Source: Roseiarcus sp963820795 (lineage in GTDB: Bacteria; Pseudomonadota; Alphaproteobacteria; Rhizobiales; Beijerinckiaceae). From it: a DNA stretch of 64,000 bases. The notes under the pieces are model-generated. The model had not been told where the DNA came from, made no database searches, and saw only the letters and a program-made list of their open reading frames with translations. Of the stretch, positions 1-10,681 are shown in pieces. The translations under genes were made by a program, and so were the position numbers. Each line of letters opens with the position of its first letter. Within the stretch, counting starts at the first letter, position 1. The stretch lies in contig CAWGBJ010000020.1 in NCBI GenBank assembly GCA_963820795.1, forward strand, positions 502,517 through 566,516, read 5' to 3'.

Positions 1-480
1 CTGTTCCGCCTGTTACTCCCTGCCAACAGGCCGAATCGCTTGCGCCGCGCCTCAGGCGATTGCGCAAATCCATGGTATTTCATTTCGTTGAGCGGATGCG
101 CTCTTACGGAAGGGGAAGACGGAACAGGAGATTGTTCTCCCTGCTAGGCCGATGAACAGGAGAGACCAGAGGAGGAACCCGGGAGGCGGAAAACCGGCCT
201 CATGGGTCGGGCGCGAGCGCGCGATCGTCAAGAATATCTAAACCAAGCCGCCGACTGCCGGCTCCGCTGCGCGGTTAAGTGAGGAAATCGCCATATCTGA
301 CTGATTTAACGAATGTAAGCGACAGCGATGCGAGCGACGCCCTGCCCCGCCGGTTTCTGCCATGCCGCGGCTCCCGGGCCTCGGCGGGCCGCTCGAGCGA
401 CCCTTTCGCGCGCGCCCTGTCGCCCTGCCAGACCTTCGAAGTCATAGCTTGGCGTCAGGTCTTCCCGACATTTCACGGCT
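1..480. other. Gene-poor left edge
   Basis: No ORF here looks like a real protein. The small plus-strand frames between 279 and 655 are arginine/serine-rich and run into the groEL terminator and the antisense of groEL. No tRNA or repeat was recognised. A gene ending left of the window cannot be excluded. Confidence 0.4.
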
Positions 481-521
481 GAAAGGGAAAGGCGATCGGC
501 GAACCGAGGCCCGCCGATCGC
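481..521 (-). terminator. Rho-independent-type terminator of groESL
   Basis: Perfect 10-bp inverted repeat GCGATCGGCG (492-501) / CGCCGATCGC (512-521) with a 10-nt loop, lying 55 bases beyond the groEL stop. On the minus strand the hairpin is followed by a pyrimidine-rich CTTTCCCTTTC tract, not a clean T run. Position and symmetry fit the end of the groES-groEL transcript. Confidence 0.6.
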
Positions 522-575
522 ATTCCTTGGCTTCAGTCCCGTCGCGGGCGGATCGCTCCGTGAGACAGTTCGGCC

Positions 576-2201
<1,626 letters not shown>

Positions 2202-2252
2202 GAGGTCTCACTCCGTAGAATATGAGATAAAATTTTCCCGAAAAAGCCGAAA

Positions 2253-2570
2253 TCAAGCGGCCTTGCGGGCGGGCTGAGCCGCGCCCTCGATGACGCCCAT
2301 GACATCGCTCTCTTTCATGATGAGCAGATCCTCGCCATCGAGCTTGATGTCAGCGCCGGACCACTTGCCGAACAGGATGCGGTCGCCGGCCTTGAGATCG
2401 AGCGGGACGAGCTTGCCGCTCTCGTCTCGGGCGCCCGGTCCGACGGCGATCACTTCGCCCTCCTGCGGCTTCTCCTTGGCGGTGTCGGGGATGATGATGC
2501 CTCCCTTGGTTTTTTCCTCAGCGTCGACGCGCCTGACGACAATCCGGTCGTGCAACGGACGAAACTTCAT
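2253..2570 (-). CDS. groS: Co-chaperonin GroES (Cpn10)
   Basis: Heptameric lid that closes the GroEL folding cavity. The protein of 105 residues begins MKFRPLHDRIVVRR, the usual start. It carries the mobile-loop region EEKTKGGIIIPDTAKEKP and the roof-forming centre GPGARDESGKL, then the strand DRILFGKWSG. A TTG two codons upstream is in frame, but GAAGGAG lies eight bases before the ATG at 2570, so that start is preferred. The C-terminus has a short AQPARKAA extension. It is first gene of the groESL operon; the CIRCE-like operator lies about 105 bases upstream. Confidence 0.97.
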   Translation of the reverse strand: MKFRPLHDRIVVRRVDAEEKTKGGIIIPDTAKEKPQEGEVIAVGPGARDESGKLVPLDLKAGDRILFGKWSGADIKLDGEDLLIMKESDVMGVIEGAAQPARKAA

Positions 2571-2674
2571 GAACAATGCTCCTTCATTTTCCTGACATTT
2601 CGGGGGCCGTCAGCCCCGCGCGCGACACAATTTGGAGCGCCGAAATGCTCGGTCAAGAGGGATTCCCAGAAAAA

Positions 2675-2701
2675 TTAGCACTCGACGTATCGTGCTGCTA
2701 A
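2675..2701 (-). promoter_or_regulatory. Degenerate CIRCE element (HrcA operator) upstream of groESL
   Basis: The CIRCE consensus is TTAGCACTC, nine bases, GAGTGCTAA. Here the plus strand reads a perfect TTAGCACTC at 2675-2683, a nine-base spacer, then TGCTGCTAA at 2693-2701, matching six of nine in the second arm. HrcA binds CIRCE to repress groESL outside heat shock. The position between divergent groES and usg fits. The weakened arm could mean reduced HrcA affinity. hrcA is not in the window. Confidence 0.75.
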
Positions 2702-2792
2702 CAGGTTGAAATAGTTGTGATTTTGGAACTTTTCCTTGCAAAGGGGCGTTGCCGGTGACAACATCGACTCGTTCGACCTTTGGAGAAACCGC

Positions 2793-3062
2793 ATGATCAG
2801 CCTCGATTTCCGCCGCCAACTCGAGGGGTTCGGCCTCACCACCGCGAACATCCTCTATCGTCTGCCGGACCATCCCGCCATCTTACAGAACTACATCTGG
2901 CAGCAGCACGATCTGCACCCCGATTTCCCGGAATTAAGGAAGTTCCTGGACTTCTGGCGCCGCGAGCTTGACGGCCTCCTTCACTCGGTGACGGTGGCGC
3001 ATTGCCGCCTGATCAGGCCGGCCGAGTTCAAGGCGGTCGACGGGGAGTTCAGGCTGAATTGA
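2793..3062 (+). CDS. usg: Usg family protein (function unknown)
   Basis: Small conserved alphaproteobacterial protein of 89 residues, named from its position upstream of trp genes in some species; its biochemical role is not established. The sequence shows the family hallmarks: a QLEGFGLTTANILYRLPDHP N-terminal block, DFPELRKFLDFW in the centre and EFKAVDGEFRLN at the end. The start at 2793 is chosen over an upstream ATG at 2736 because GGAG lies seven bases before it and family members begin just there. It is divergent from groES. No trp genes follow; an IS630 remnant does. Confidence 0.85.
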   Translation: MISLDFRRQLEGFGLTTANILYRLPDHPAILQNYIWQQHDLHPDFPELRKFLDFWRRELDGLLHSVTVAHCRLIRPAEFKAVDGEFRLN

Positions 3063-3281
3063 CGGGGGCGGGCGTGTTCGCTCTTATTGACCGCATTGCC
3101 GCCGGGAACGCGCGCTACCGGATCTCTGGACTTGTCTAGGCGCAGCGGGATTGACGCCTAGTGAATCGAACCTGACGTTTGAGCCCTCGATTCAATTTCC
3201 AGCACGGGCGGTGCAAGTCTGCGCGATGCGCGCAAGTAAGTCCCTTACCGTCTCGCCCAGCGATATTCGTCGGCTCGAAGC

Positions 3282-3731
3282 GCGACGCTGCTCGCCGCGA
3301 TGAACGTCCTCGACGGCACGGTGATCGGTCGCAACACGCAACGCCATCGCCATCAGGAGTTCATTCGCTTCCTCAATGTCATCGAAAAACAGGTTCCGGT
3401 GGGAAAAATCATCCACGCCATTGTCGACAACTACGCCACCCATAAGCGTCCTCACGTTCGCCGATGGCTCGAACGTCATCCGCGATGGACGTTCCATTTC
3501 ACGCCGACATCCGCTTCCTGGCTCAACGCCGTCGAGGGCTTCTTCGCGACGCTCACAAAGCGCAGCCTCAAGCGAGGCGTCTTTCGCTCCGTCGCCGACC
3601 TGCAAGCCGCGATCAACCGCTTCCTCGAAGAACATAATCAACAATCCAAGCCCTTCTCCTGGACCAAGGATCCCGGTCAAATCATCGCCGCTGTCCGACG
3701 CCGGCGCCAAGTATTAAATTCAATCCGCTAG
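3282..3731 (+). mobile_element. IS630-family transposase, 5'-truncated remnant
   Basis: The reading frame holds the C-terminal half of an IS630/Tc1-type DDE transposase. It enters the family alignment at TLLAAMNVLDGTVIG (about 3285) and runs to the end. It contains the second catalytic Asp in HAIVDNYATHKRP, the FHFTPTSASWLNAVEGFF block with the catalytic Glu, and the usual C-terminus RRRRQVLNSIR. The N-terminal helix-turn-helix and first Asp are absent, so it should be inactive. No target-site duplication is evident. Sequence from 3063 to 3281 shows no gene. Confidence 0.85.
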
Positions 3732-3735
3732 CCTC

Positions 3736-4641
3736 CTACGCAACGGCCGCCAGGCGCGCGTGATAGCGGGGCGTGCGGCCCATCACGCGCTTGAAGGCAG
3801 TGCCGAACGCGCTTTCCGATTCATACCCGAGCGAACGGGCGACGGCGCCGACGGGTTCGCCACGCGACAGGCTGCGTCCGGCGAGCAGCATCCGCCAGCG
3901 CGTGAGATATTCGATCGGTCCGTCGCCGACCAATTGCCCAAATCGCGCCGCGAAACCCGATCGCGACATGCCGACTTCGGCGGCCAGCGCCGCCACCGTC
4001 CAGCGCCGGGCCGGCTCGCGATGGATCGCCGCGATCGCCGCCCCCACATGCTTGTCGGAGAGGGCAAACAGCCAGCCGACGCCCTTGCTCTCGTCGAGGT
4101 GGAGGCGGAGCGCCTGGACGAAGATCATGTAGGCGAGTTGCTGAACGATCAGGAAGCCTCCCGGCTTGGGATCGACCAGTTCTTGCCGCATCCGGTCGAA
4201 GGCCCAGCGTAACGTCTCGCGATCAGTCTCGCTCTGCAGATGGACGATCGGCGGCAGCATGCCGCGCAGCATCTCCGCCTGCGGCCCGGCGAGCTGGAAA
4301 TGGCCGCCAAGCACCGTGACCCCGCTGCGGTCGTTCAGCTTGACCAGCGCACCCTCGCGCGCGTCGAGAAAGTGGCGCTTCCAATCGTCGGGCGGCAGGG
4401 CCGGATCGCTTGCGACTTGAAACGGCGAGCCGTGGGGCAACAGGAGGCAGTCGCCTTGCCTGAAAAGCACCGGTTCGCCAGCCCCCTCCACGGCGAGCCA
4501 GCACGCGCCCGAGGTCACGGCGTAGCATTTGACCCCCTCAAAGGGATCGAAGCGGATCGACCAGTCGCCGCCCGCCTCGAAGCCGCCGACGCGATAGCCT
4601 CTCGGCTCCAGGAACGAGATAACTTCGGACAGCGGATCCAT
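3736..4641 (-). CDS. AraC-family transcriptional regulator
   Basis: DNA-binding activator of 301 residues. An N-terminal cupin-like sensor domain (about residues 10-180, with GDCLLLPHGSPF) resembles the AraC-binding/cupin_6 type. The C-terminal 100 residues hold two helix-turn-helix motifs: WTVAALAAEVGMSRSGFAAR and VGAVARSLGYESESAFGTAF followed by the conserved GRTPRYHA end. It is divergent from the membrane protein and the MDR dehydrogenase, which are its most likely targets by position. The effector is unknown. Its 3' end lies four bases from the IS630 remnant, so that insertion shaped this edge. Confidence 0.9.
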   Translation of the reverse strand: MDPLSEVISFLEPRGYRVGGFEAGGDWSIRFDPFEGVKCYAVTSGACWLAVEGAGEPVLFRQGDCLLLPHGSPFQVASDPALPPDDWKRHFLDAREGALVKLNDRSGVTVLGGHFQLAGPQAEMLRGMLPPIVHLQSETDRETLRWAFDRMRQELVDPKPGGFLIVQQLAYMIFVQALRLHLDESKGVGWLFALSDKHVGAAIAAIHREPARRWTVAALAAEVGMSRSGFAARFGQLVGDGPIEYLTRWRMLLAGRSLSRGEPVGAVARSLGYESESAFGTAFKRVMGRTPRYHARLAAVA

Positions 4642-4895
4642 CTTTGGACGATCTCCAAGAAACGATGGACGCTAGCGCATAGATCGTCTGGGCGCAATCG
4701 CCCATGATCTATCTCGACGCAATCGCCAACCGTTCATCGAATTGGCTAGGGCGCGATACAGCTGAAGGTCGCAACACGGGAAAAAACAGCGAAACAGCTC
4801 CGGCTGCCAGCTGCAGTTGGAAGCACCAGATACAGCCATATACACTCATGATACGAGCATACTTCCAACGATTACTTAGCAAGTGGAGACCTTCG

Positions 4896-5267
4896 ATGAC
4901 GTTTCAAGTAATCGCGCTGATCATGACATGCGCCGGCTGCCTTCTCGGCGTCCGCTTCATCTTCGCCGGGGGTTCCGTGCTCAAGGAGTGGGGCATCGAG
5001 GCGACCGCTGGCTCGCTTATTCTGTTTCGCCGGATTGGCGCGATCTATCTCGGCCTCGCCCTAATGTTCTTCCTCGGACGAGCGGCTGCCCCCTCGGATC
5101 TCCGCTCGGCGGTGTGTCTGGTCACGGGCGCGGCGATCGCGGTGCTCGCGTGTCTCGGGCTCTTCGATTTCCTGGCTCGACGAGTCAGCGCTGGCGTCTT
5201 CCGCTCGGTCGTCGGGGAGGCGGTGCTCGCGGCAAGCTTCGTCTGGGTGTGGTGGGGCGGGCGATGA
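4896..5267 (+). CDS. Small integral membrane protein, unknown function
   Basis: The 123-residue protein has about four hydrophobic segments (around residues 4-28, 42-62, 72-95 and 103-121) and ends VWVWWGGR. I do not recognise a named family; it has the size and layout of DoxX/DUF4345-type membrane proteins. A longer frame opens at 4704, but GGAG lies eight bases before the ATG at 4896 and the extra residues look non-natural, so 4896 is preferred. It sits between the divergent AraC regulator and a quinone-oxidoreductase-type dehydrogenase, 79 bases before the latter, and may share its operon. Confidence 0.65.
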   Translation: MTFQVIALIMTCAGCLLGVRFIFAGGSVLKEWGIEATAGSLILFRRIGAIYLGLALMFFLGRAAAPSDLRSAVCLVTGAAIAVLACLGLFDFLARRVSAGVFRSVVGEAVLAASFVWVWWGGR

Positions 5268-5346
5268 CCGCACCGACATTTAACCTGCCTGAGACCAATC
5301 GTCATTCACGCTTCCGAAATTGAAACCACGGCGGAGTTCATTGCTT

Positions 5347-6282
5347 ATGAAGCGCGTTCAATATCTCCGATACGGCGCCCCAGAAGAATTGCGGCTGGAC
5401 GAGGTCAAACAGCCGGACCCCGAGCGTGGCCAAATTCGCGTTCAGGTCAGGGCTGCGGCAGCCAACCCGATGGACTGGAAAATTCGCCGCGGCGAGATGA
5501 AGGCGCTTACCGGCTTCCGGTTTCCGCGCGGCCTGGGCCACGATTTCGCCGGCGTGGTCGACGCCGTCGGGCCGGGGGTGGAGCGGCTCAAGGTGGGCGA
5601 TGAAGTCTTCGGCATCACCTCCATCCGTCAAGCGGGCGCGCTTGCCGAATACGTCGTCGCCGACGAAAAAAACGTTGGGCTCAAGCCGTCCTCCATGTCG
5701 TTCGAGCAGGCGGCCGCCCTGACCATAGTGAGCCTTACGGCGTGGAACGCGCTGGTGGGGAAGGCAAGGCTGGGCGCTGGCCAGTCGGTCTTCATCACCG
5801 GGTGTCTGGGCGGGGTTGGACGTTCGGCGGTGCAGATTGCGCGCATGCGCGGCGCCGAGGTCGCCGGCAGTTGCAGCGTGTCCGGACGCGAGGAAGCGCT
5901 GGCGCTTGGCGTGGGCGAGGTGGTCGATTATCGCGCCTTCAACATCGCCCCGTATCGACGTCGCTTCGACGTGGTCTTCGATACGGCGGGCGCGTTGTCG
6001 TTGAGCCAATGCGGTGCGATGCTGAAGCGCGGCGGCATGTCGCTGCACATCGTCCCCACGCCCGCCAAGCTGATCGGCTGCCTGCTCCCCTCGCGACATC
6101 AGCTGGTGTTTGGCAATCCGACGCCACAATCCTTGGCGGGTATTGCCGAAGCGGCCGAGCGGGGCCAGCTCGTCGCGGCGATCGCCCGCATCGTGCCGCT
6201 GTCCGAGGCGATCCCGGCCGTCGTCGAACTTGAGAGGACAGGCTTCCCTAAGGGAAAGCTGGTGATCATTCCGATGCGATAG
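5347..6282 (+). CDS. Zinc-independent MDR dehydrogenase / quinone oxidoreductase-like
   Basis: Medium-chain dehydrogenase/reductase of about 311 residues, NADPH-dependent by family. The N-terminal GroES-like domain has PMDWKIRRGEMK and the LGHDFAGVVDAVGPGVERLKVGDEVFG core split over residues 66-95. The Rossmann domain has GCLGGVGRSAVQIARMRGAE (AxxGxVG-type cofactor loop, first residue varied). Zinc ligands of classical alcohol dehydrogenases are missing, as in the quinone reductase branch. The start at 5347 is preferred over TTG 5320 because of the family start MKRVQYLRYG. The substrate is unknown. The divergent AraC regulator suggests inducible expression. Confidence 0.85.
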   Translation: MKRVQYLRYGAPEELRLDEVKQPDPERGQIRVQVRAAAANPMDWKIRRGEMKALTGFRFPRGLGHDFAGVVDAVGPGVERLKVGDEVFGITSIRQAGALAEYVVADEKNVGLKPSSMSFEQAAALTIVSLTAWNALVGKARLGAGQSVFITGCLGGVGRSAVQIARMRGAEVAGSCSVSGREEALALGVGEVVDYRAFNIAPYRRRFDVVFDTAGALSLSQCGAMLKRGGMSLHIVPTPAKLIGCLLPSRHQLVFGNPTPQSLAGIAEAAERGQLVAAIARIVPLSEAIPAVVELERTGFPKGKLVIIPMR

Positions 6283-7084
6283 CCGACAACAACGAGCATC
6301 CGCCTCGGCGTAGCATTTGGGCCGGTCTCATTTCCAAAAGCTCCCCGCCGCGGGTCCGCTGCGCCGGACGGCCGCTTTCGGGCAGTGCATCTGCCGTGAC
6401 GAACGACTTTGATTGGCGCAAAGCGGTCACTACGGCCTCTAAGGCAAGGGCAAGGAATCCCACCCTCGGCCCGCTCCCGGGTAGGTGCGGTGCGCCCTCG
6501 CCATTCCTATGAGCACCACCGGCGGGTGCCAAGTGTCAGATTCAATCCACTAAAGAACAGGCGACGCCCCGCCGAACCGGCAAACAGGGCAACCAGTTCC
6601 ATGGGAATGCGTTAACTTGATGACAGATTGACACGGAGACAGATCCGCATAACTTAAGTTACAACGTATATCCCGTAAAAACCCGCCTCAACAAGCGCTT
6701 GACCAACGCAGTAAGTCGATGAGGAAACCGAATTAGGTTTACCTTTGCCTCTGTTAGTTCCCGCTATTGGCATAATTTTCGCTAATAAGTTGCAGATTAC
6801 GATTGCTTATTTACCAAGCATGTCCCGACCTCAGTGAGGGCAGAGGCTCAAGGCTCTGCGCAATCGAAGACAGTAATATTTTGAAAAAGGAATGGTTGCG
6901 CAAGCGATGTATGGCTGCACAAGGGACAAATTGTGCGTGATTGTACGTTGATCTCCAACATTTGACACGCCGGCGCCCGGCCGCTAGTGGGCGACGGGCC
7001 ACACAAGGAGCCAAATCTGCGAGCTGCGGGCGTGATATAACGCATCTCCTTCGGCGTTGCTCGTCAGGACTTGGCGCGGACAAG
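6283..7084. other. Intergenic region ahead of the polysaccharide cluster
   Basis: About 800 bases with no convincing gene apart from the IS630 tail described separately. From about 6600 to 6900 the base composition becomes AT-rich and includes the 12-bp palindrome TAACTTAAGTTA near 6653. It probably carries the promoter of the large glycosyltransferase gene, but I cannot pick -35/-10 boxes with confidence. Confidence 0.4.
6524..6553 (+). mobile_element. IS630 transposase 3' tail (second remnant)
   Basis: The last 24 bases (6530-6553) encode QVSDSIH plus stop and match 19 of 24 positions of the 3' end of the IS630 remnant at 3708-3731, which encodes QVLNSIR plus stop. The upstream codons read like the Arg-rich lead-in with a frame slip. 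Only this end survives. Together the two tails bracket the AraC/membrane protein/dehydrogenase block. Confidence 0.5.
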
Positions 7085-10000
7085 ATGGAAGACCGCTGGC
7101 TCTCTTCTCAGGATCTCGAACCCCTCTTCTGGACCCCACAACTTGTCGGAAAGGCCAGCGCCTGGTGGGGACACGTCCCGTTTGCATTCTGGCTGATAGC
7201 CAAGACGAAGCCCCAGCTGCTAGTGGAGTTGGGAACCCATCATGGGGTCTCCTACGCCGCCTTCTGCGAAGCCATCTCCCGCCTGAGACTGTCAACTCGC
7301 TGCTACGCTGTGGACAGCTGGACGGGCGATCCTCATGCCGGCGCCTACGAGGAAGACGTCTACGCCGAGCTGAAGGAATTTCACGACAAGCGATACGCGT
7401 CCTTCTCACAGCTTGTGCACAGGACCTTCGACGAGGCCTGCAGCGATTTCGCCGACGGAACGATCGACCTACTGCACATCGACGGGTTTCATACTTACGA
7501 GACGGTACGCCACGATTTCGAGACTTGGCGGGCGAAACTTTCTTCGCGCGCGGTCGTGCTCTTCCATGACACGAACGAGCGCCAGAGGGACTTCGGCGTT
7601 TGGCGTTTCCTGGATGAGTTGAAACAGGAATTTCCAGCCTTCGAATTTTTGCATTCGCACGGACTTGGCGTGGTCGCTGTCGGGGCTGATGCTCCGGAGG
7701 CGATCAAACGCCTTTGCGGGCTAACGAACGGAGCTGAGATCGCCGCGTTGCGGGAACGGTTTTCGCTAATCGGGGCGCGCTGGATCGCGGAACAGGAACG
7801 CTCGAATCTCGCTGCGCGTGCGCGGACGTTGGAGTCCCAGGTTCGCGCCGCCAAAGACGAAATCACGCAAAGGAGCACCCAAATCACCGACCTTCAAAGC
7901 CTTCTGTCCAAAGCGCATAAACAGAGGGATGACGGGTTGCGGGAGAAGGACCAGGAGCTGCGCGAGAAGGATCGCGTCATCGGCGAACAGCAGGCGCGAA
8001 TCGAGCGACTCAATCAGGTTCTGGGCGATCAGCAGGCCGAAATCGCGCAAACTAACGAGCTTAGGAAGCAACTCGCCGATGCGAGGAGGCGTCCCGGAAA
8101 AGTCCTTCGGGACCTGGTGAGGCACCGGGTCTTGACTTACCTTTCCACCAAATCTCCGCCGCTTCCGGCAAGGATGACTCTGCGTTTAGTCAAAAGCGCA
8201 CAAAAACGCGACCCGAACCGATCGCTCGGGACATCCGTCGTCTCGGATGCGCCAGAACGAACGCTTGGCTGGCGCGAGCCGGCTGCAGTCCTCGACGAGT
8301 GGAAGAAAACGATCCTGGTCGTCAGCCACGAGGCCACCAGGAGCGGCGCCCCCATCTTGGCGCTGAATATCATTCAACAACTTTCGCCGCGCTACAATGT
8401 CGTCAGCCTGATCCTCGGCGCCGGAGAACTGACCGATCATTTCCGGCAGGCTAGCGCCTCGCTATACGTGGCCGACCGGATCCGCATGACGGATCAAGAC
8501 CTGGACAATGTGATCCAGGACATCGTCGCCCAGAACCAATTGGTGTTCGGGATTGTCAGCAGCGTCGAGTCCCGAGGCGTGCTGAGGGCGTTGAAGGCTG
8601 CTGGCGTTCCGACAGTCTCGCTGATCCACGAGTTCTCATCCTACATCCGTCCCCGTTCGGCGTTTCCCGACGTTCTCACGCTGTCAACCGAAATAGTGTT
8701 CTCATCGAAGGTCACTCTCGAAAACGCCATAGCGGATTTCTGTCTCTGTCCGGGCGCGTCCATCCATGTGGCGCCTCAGGGAAAATGCAATGTTCCCACG
8801 AATCCCGACGTCGCCTCGGACGCATCGGTTGAGAAGGCCTGGCTTACAAGCCTTTTGCGTCCGGAGAGGGGAAGTCGGAAATTTTTGGTGATTGGGATCG
8901 GCAAGGTCGAACTGAGAAAGGGCGTCGATCTTTTCCTCGACTGTGTGACGATTATCAAGAACCAGTCGGGGGGCGAAAGATTCCAGTTCGCGTGGATCGG
9001 CGACGGATTTGATCCGGAATGTGATGGCGCATATTCGGTCTATCTGGCGGACCAGATGAAGCGGGCCGGACTCGGACCGCAGATGAAGATACTGCGCTCG
9101 ACAAGCCAGATTGAACTTGCCTATCAATGTGCGGACCTCCTGCTCCTTTCTTCACGCCTCGATCCGCTTCCCAATGTCGCGATCGACGCGCTGATGGCGG
9201 GGCTTCCGGTTCTATGTTTCGAAATGACGACCGGTATTGCAGATTTTCTAAGCGATAGCGGCCTTGGCGAGCAATGCGTGGCGCAATACCTCGACACCCA
9301 TGACCTTGCTCGAAAGGTCATGGCTTTGGCGAACTCCGATGAGTTGCGGGCCATTGTTTCGGAACGCTCTCGCGCGGCGGCGAAGTCCGCGTTCGACATG
9401 AACGCCTATGTGGCGAAGATCGAAGCGATCGCCATGCAGGCGGTCGGCAATGAGGCGCTTGTCAAGCAGGGGGTCGACGCGATCCTGGCCTCCGGTAAGT
9501 TCCGCAGCGACTTCTTCAAGCACTTCTCCACTGAATCGTTACCCGAGGAAAAGATTGTCAAGGACTACATTCTCCGCACGGCTGTGGGGCTCGGCGTTCG
9601 GAAGCCGACGCCAGGCTTTCATCCGACGGTCTATTCCTGGCTGCAAGGGCGCGAGGGAGAGACGAATGGCGATCCATTCGTGGACTTTTTGCGCAAAGGA
9701 CTGCCCGAGGGCCCCTGGCTGCAACGCGTCATTCAAAACGGCGACACCCCGAAGAGCCCGCCCGACGGGAAGCTGCGCGTAGCCGCCCATTTGCACGTCT
9801 TCTATACGGATCAACTGGCCGGCATGGTCGAGCGGCTGAAGCTCAATGCGTCCGCTCCCGACCTTTTCATCAGCGTCCCGACCGAGGATAAGGCGGCAGA
9901 GGCGCGAGAGGCGTTCTTGGGTTACCGCGGCCAAATCATCGATGTGCAAGTTACCCCAAATCTGGGTCGCGACATTGGCCCGCTGGTGACGCAATTCGGT

Positions 10001-10498
10001 CCGGCGCTCAGTGCTTCCTATGACATCATCGGCCACCTGCACACCAAGAAGAGCGCCCACGTGGCAAACCGACCGATTGCGGAAGCATGGATTACATTCC
10101 TGCTGGAAAATCTGCTTGGCGGCAAAGACGGCGGAGCTATGCTCAACTCAATTCTGTCTTCAATGGCGTCCGATCCGATGATCGGAATTGTTTTTCCCGA
10201 TGACCCACACGTTATGTCGTGGACCGGCAACCGGAAATATGCCGAGGACCTTTCCGCCCGCATGAAGTGCGGCGAGTTGCCGGAGCAGTTCAATTTTCCG
10301 ATCGGCTCCATGTTCTGGATGCGTTCGGCTGTCTTGAAAAAATTCGTCGAGCTCGATCTGGCGTGGGACGATTATGCGCCGGAACCGCTGCCATATGACG
10401 GCACGCTGATTCATGCCATCGAACGGCTGTTCGGAGTTGTGCCGGCAGCGATGGGCATGACTTGCGCCGTCACCAATGTGCGCGGCTTGACGCGCTAA
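7085..10498 (+). CDS. Multidomain glycan enzyme: methyltransferase - coiled coil - GT4 - RgpF
   Basis: Large cytosolic polysaccharide-assembly protein (1137 residues from the ATG at 7085; a TTG at 6941 would add 48 unlikely ones). Roughly residues 15-190 are a class I SAM methyltransferase (LLVELGTHHGVSYAAF; LLHIDGFHTYETVRHDFE). Residues 225-325 are a charged coiled coil. Residues about 395-790 are a GT4 glycosyltransferase (GIGKVELRKGVDLFLDC; LDPLPNVAIDALMAGLPVL). The last 250 residues are an RgpF-type rhamnan-synthesis domain (NLGRDIGPL; HLHTKKSAH). The coiled coil may act as a ruler or oligomerisation stalk, as in O-antigen capping enzymes; that is inference. It begins a glycan cluster reaching 15.2 kb. 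Confidence 0.85.
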   Translation: MEDRWLSSQDLEPLFWTPQLVGKASAWWGHVPFAFWLIAKTKPQLLVELGTHHGVSYAAFCEAISRLRLSTRCYAVDSWTGDPHAGAYEEDVYAELKEFHDKRYASFSQLVHRTFDEACSDFADGTIDLLHIDGFHTYETVRHDFETWRAKLSSRAVVLFHDTNERQRDFGVWRFLDELKQEFPAFEFLHSHGLGVVAVGADAPEAIKRLCGLTNGAEIAALRERFSLIGARWIAEQERSNLAARARTLESQVRAAKDEITQRSTQITDLQSLLSKAHKQRDDGLREKDQELREKDRVIGEQQARIERLNQVLGDQQAEIAQTNELRKQLADARRRPGKVLRDLVRHRVLTYLSTKSPPLPARMTLRLVKSAQKRDPNRSLGTSVVSDAPERTLGWREPAAVLDEWKKTILVVSHEATRSGAPILALNIIQQLSPRYNVVSLILGAGELTDHFRQASASLYVADRIRMTDQDLDNVIQDIVAQNQLVFGIVSSVESRGVLRALKAAGVPTVSLIHEFSSYIRPRSAFPDVLTLSTEIVFSSKVTLENAIADFCLCPGASIHVAPQGKCNVPTNPDVASDASVEKAWLTSLLRPERGSRKFLVIGIGKVELRKGVDLFLDCVTIIKNQSGGERFQFAWIGDGFDPECDGAYSVYLADQMKRAGLGPQMKILRSTSQIELAYQCADLLLLSSRLDPLPNVAIDALMAGLPVLCFEMTTGIADFLSDSGLGEQCVAQYLDTHDLARKVMALANSDELRAIVSERSRAAAKSAFDMNAYVAKIEAIAMQAVGNEALVKQGVDAILASGKFRSDFFKHFSTESLPEEKIVKDYILRTAVGLGVRKPTPGFHPTVYSWLQGREGETNGDPFVDFLRKGLPEGPWLQRVIQNGDTPKSPPDGKLRVAAHLHVFYTDQLAGMVERLKLNASAPDLFISVPTEDKAAEAREAFLGYRGQIIDVQVTPNLGRDIGPLVTQFGPALSASYDIIGHLHTKKSAHVANRPIAEAWITFLLENLLGGKDGGAMLNSILSSMASDPMIGIVFPDDPHVMSWTGNRKYAEDLSARMKCGELPEQFNFPIGSMFWMRSAVLKKFVELDLAWDDYAPEPLPYDGTLIHAIERLFGVVPAAMGMTCAVTNVRGLTR

Positions 10499-10535
10499 TC
10501 CCAGGGACGAAGAAAGATGACACGATAAAAAGAAT

Positions 10536-10555
10536 GCGCCCGCCTCGGCGGGCGC
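10536..10555. terminator. Strong hairpin after the multidomain glycosyltransferase
   Basis: Perfect 9-bp arms GCGCCCGCC / GGCGGGCGC with a two-base loop, 38 bases past the stop at 10498. The plus strand continues TTGCATC, a poor T tract; the minus strand continues into TCTTTTTATCG. It may act as a terminator in either direction. Confidence 0.5.
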
Positions 10556-10681
10556 TTGCATCAGGTCTGGTCGGAGCGCCGGGCGGGGTTTTCGATGGCC
10601 GCAGCCGATTGACCGCCGCGGCATGCGCCGACTCGACTGGGGCCAAAAGCAGTCGTTCCAAGGACGAACGGAGCGTCCATT

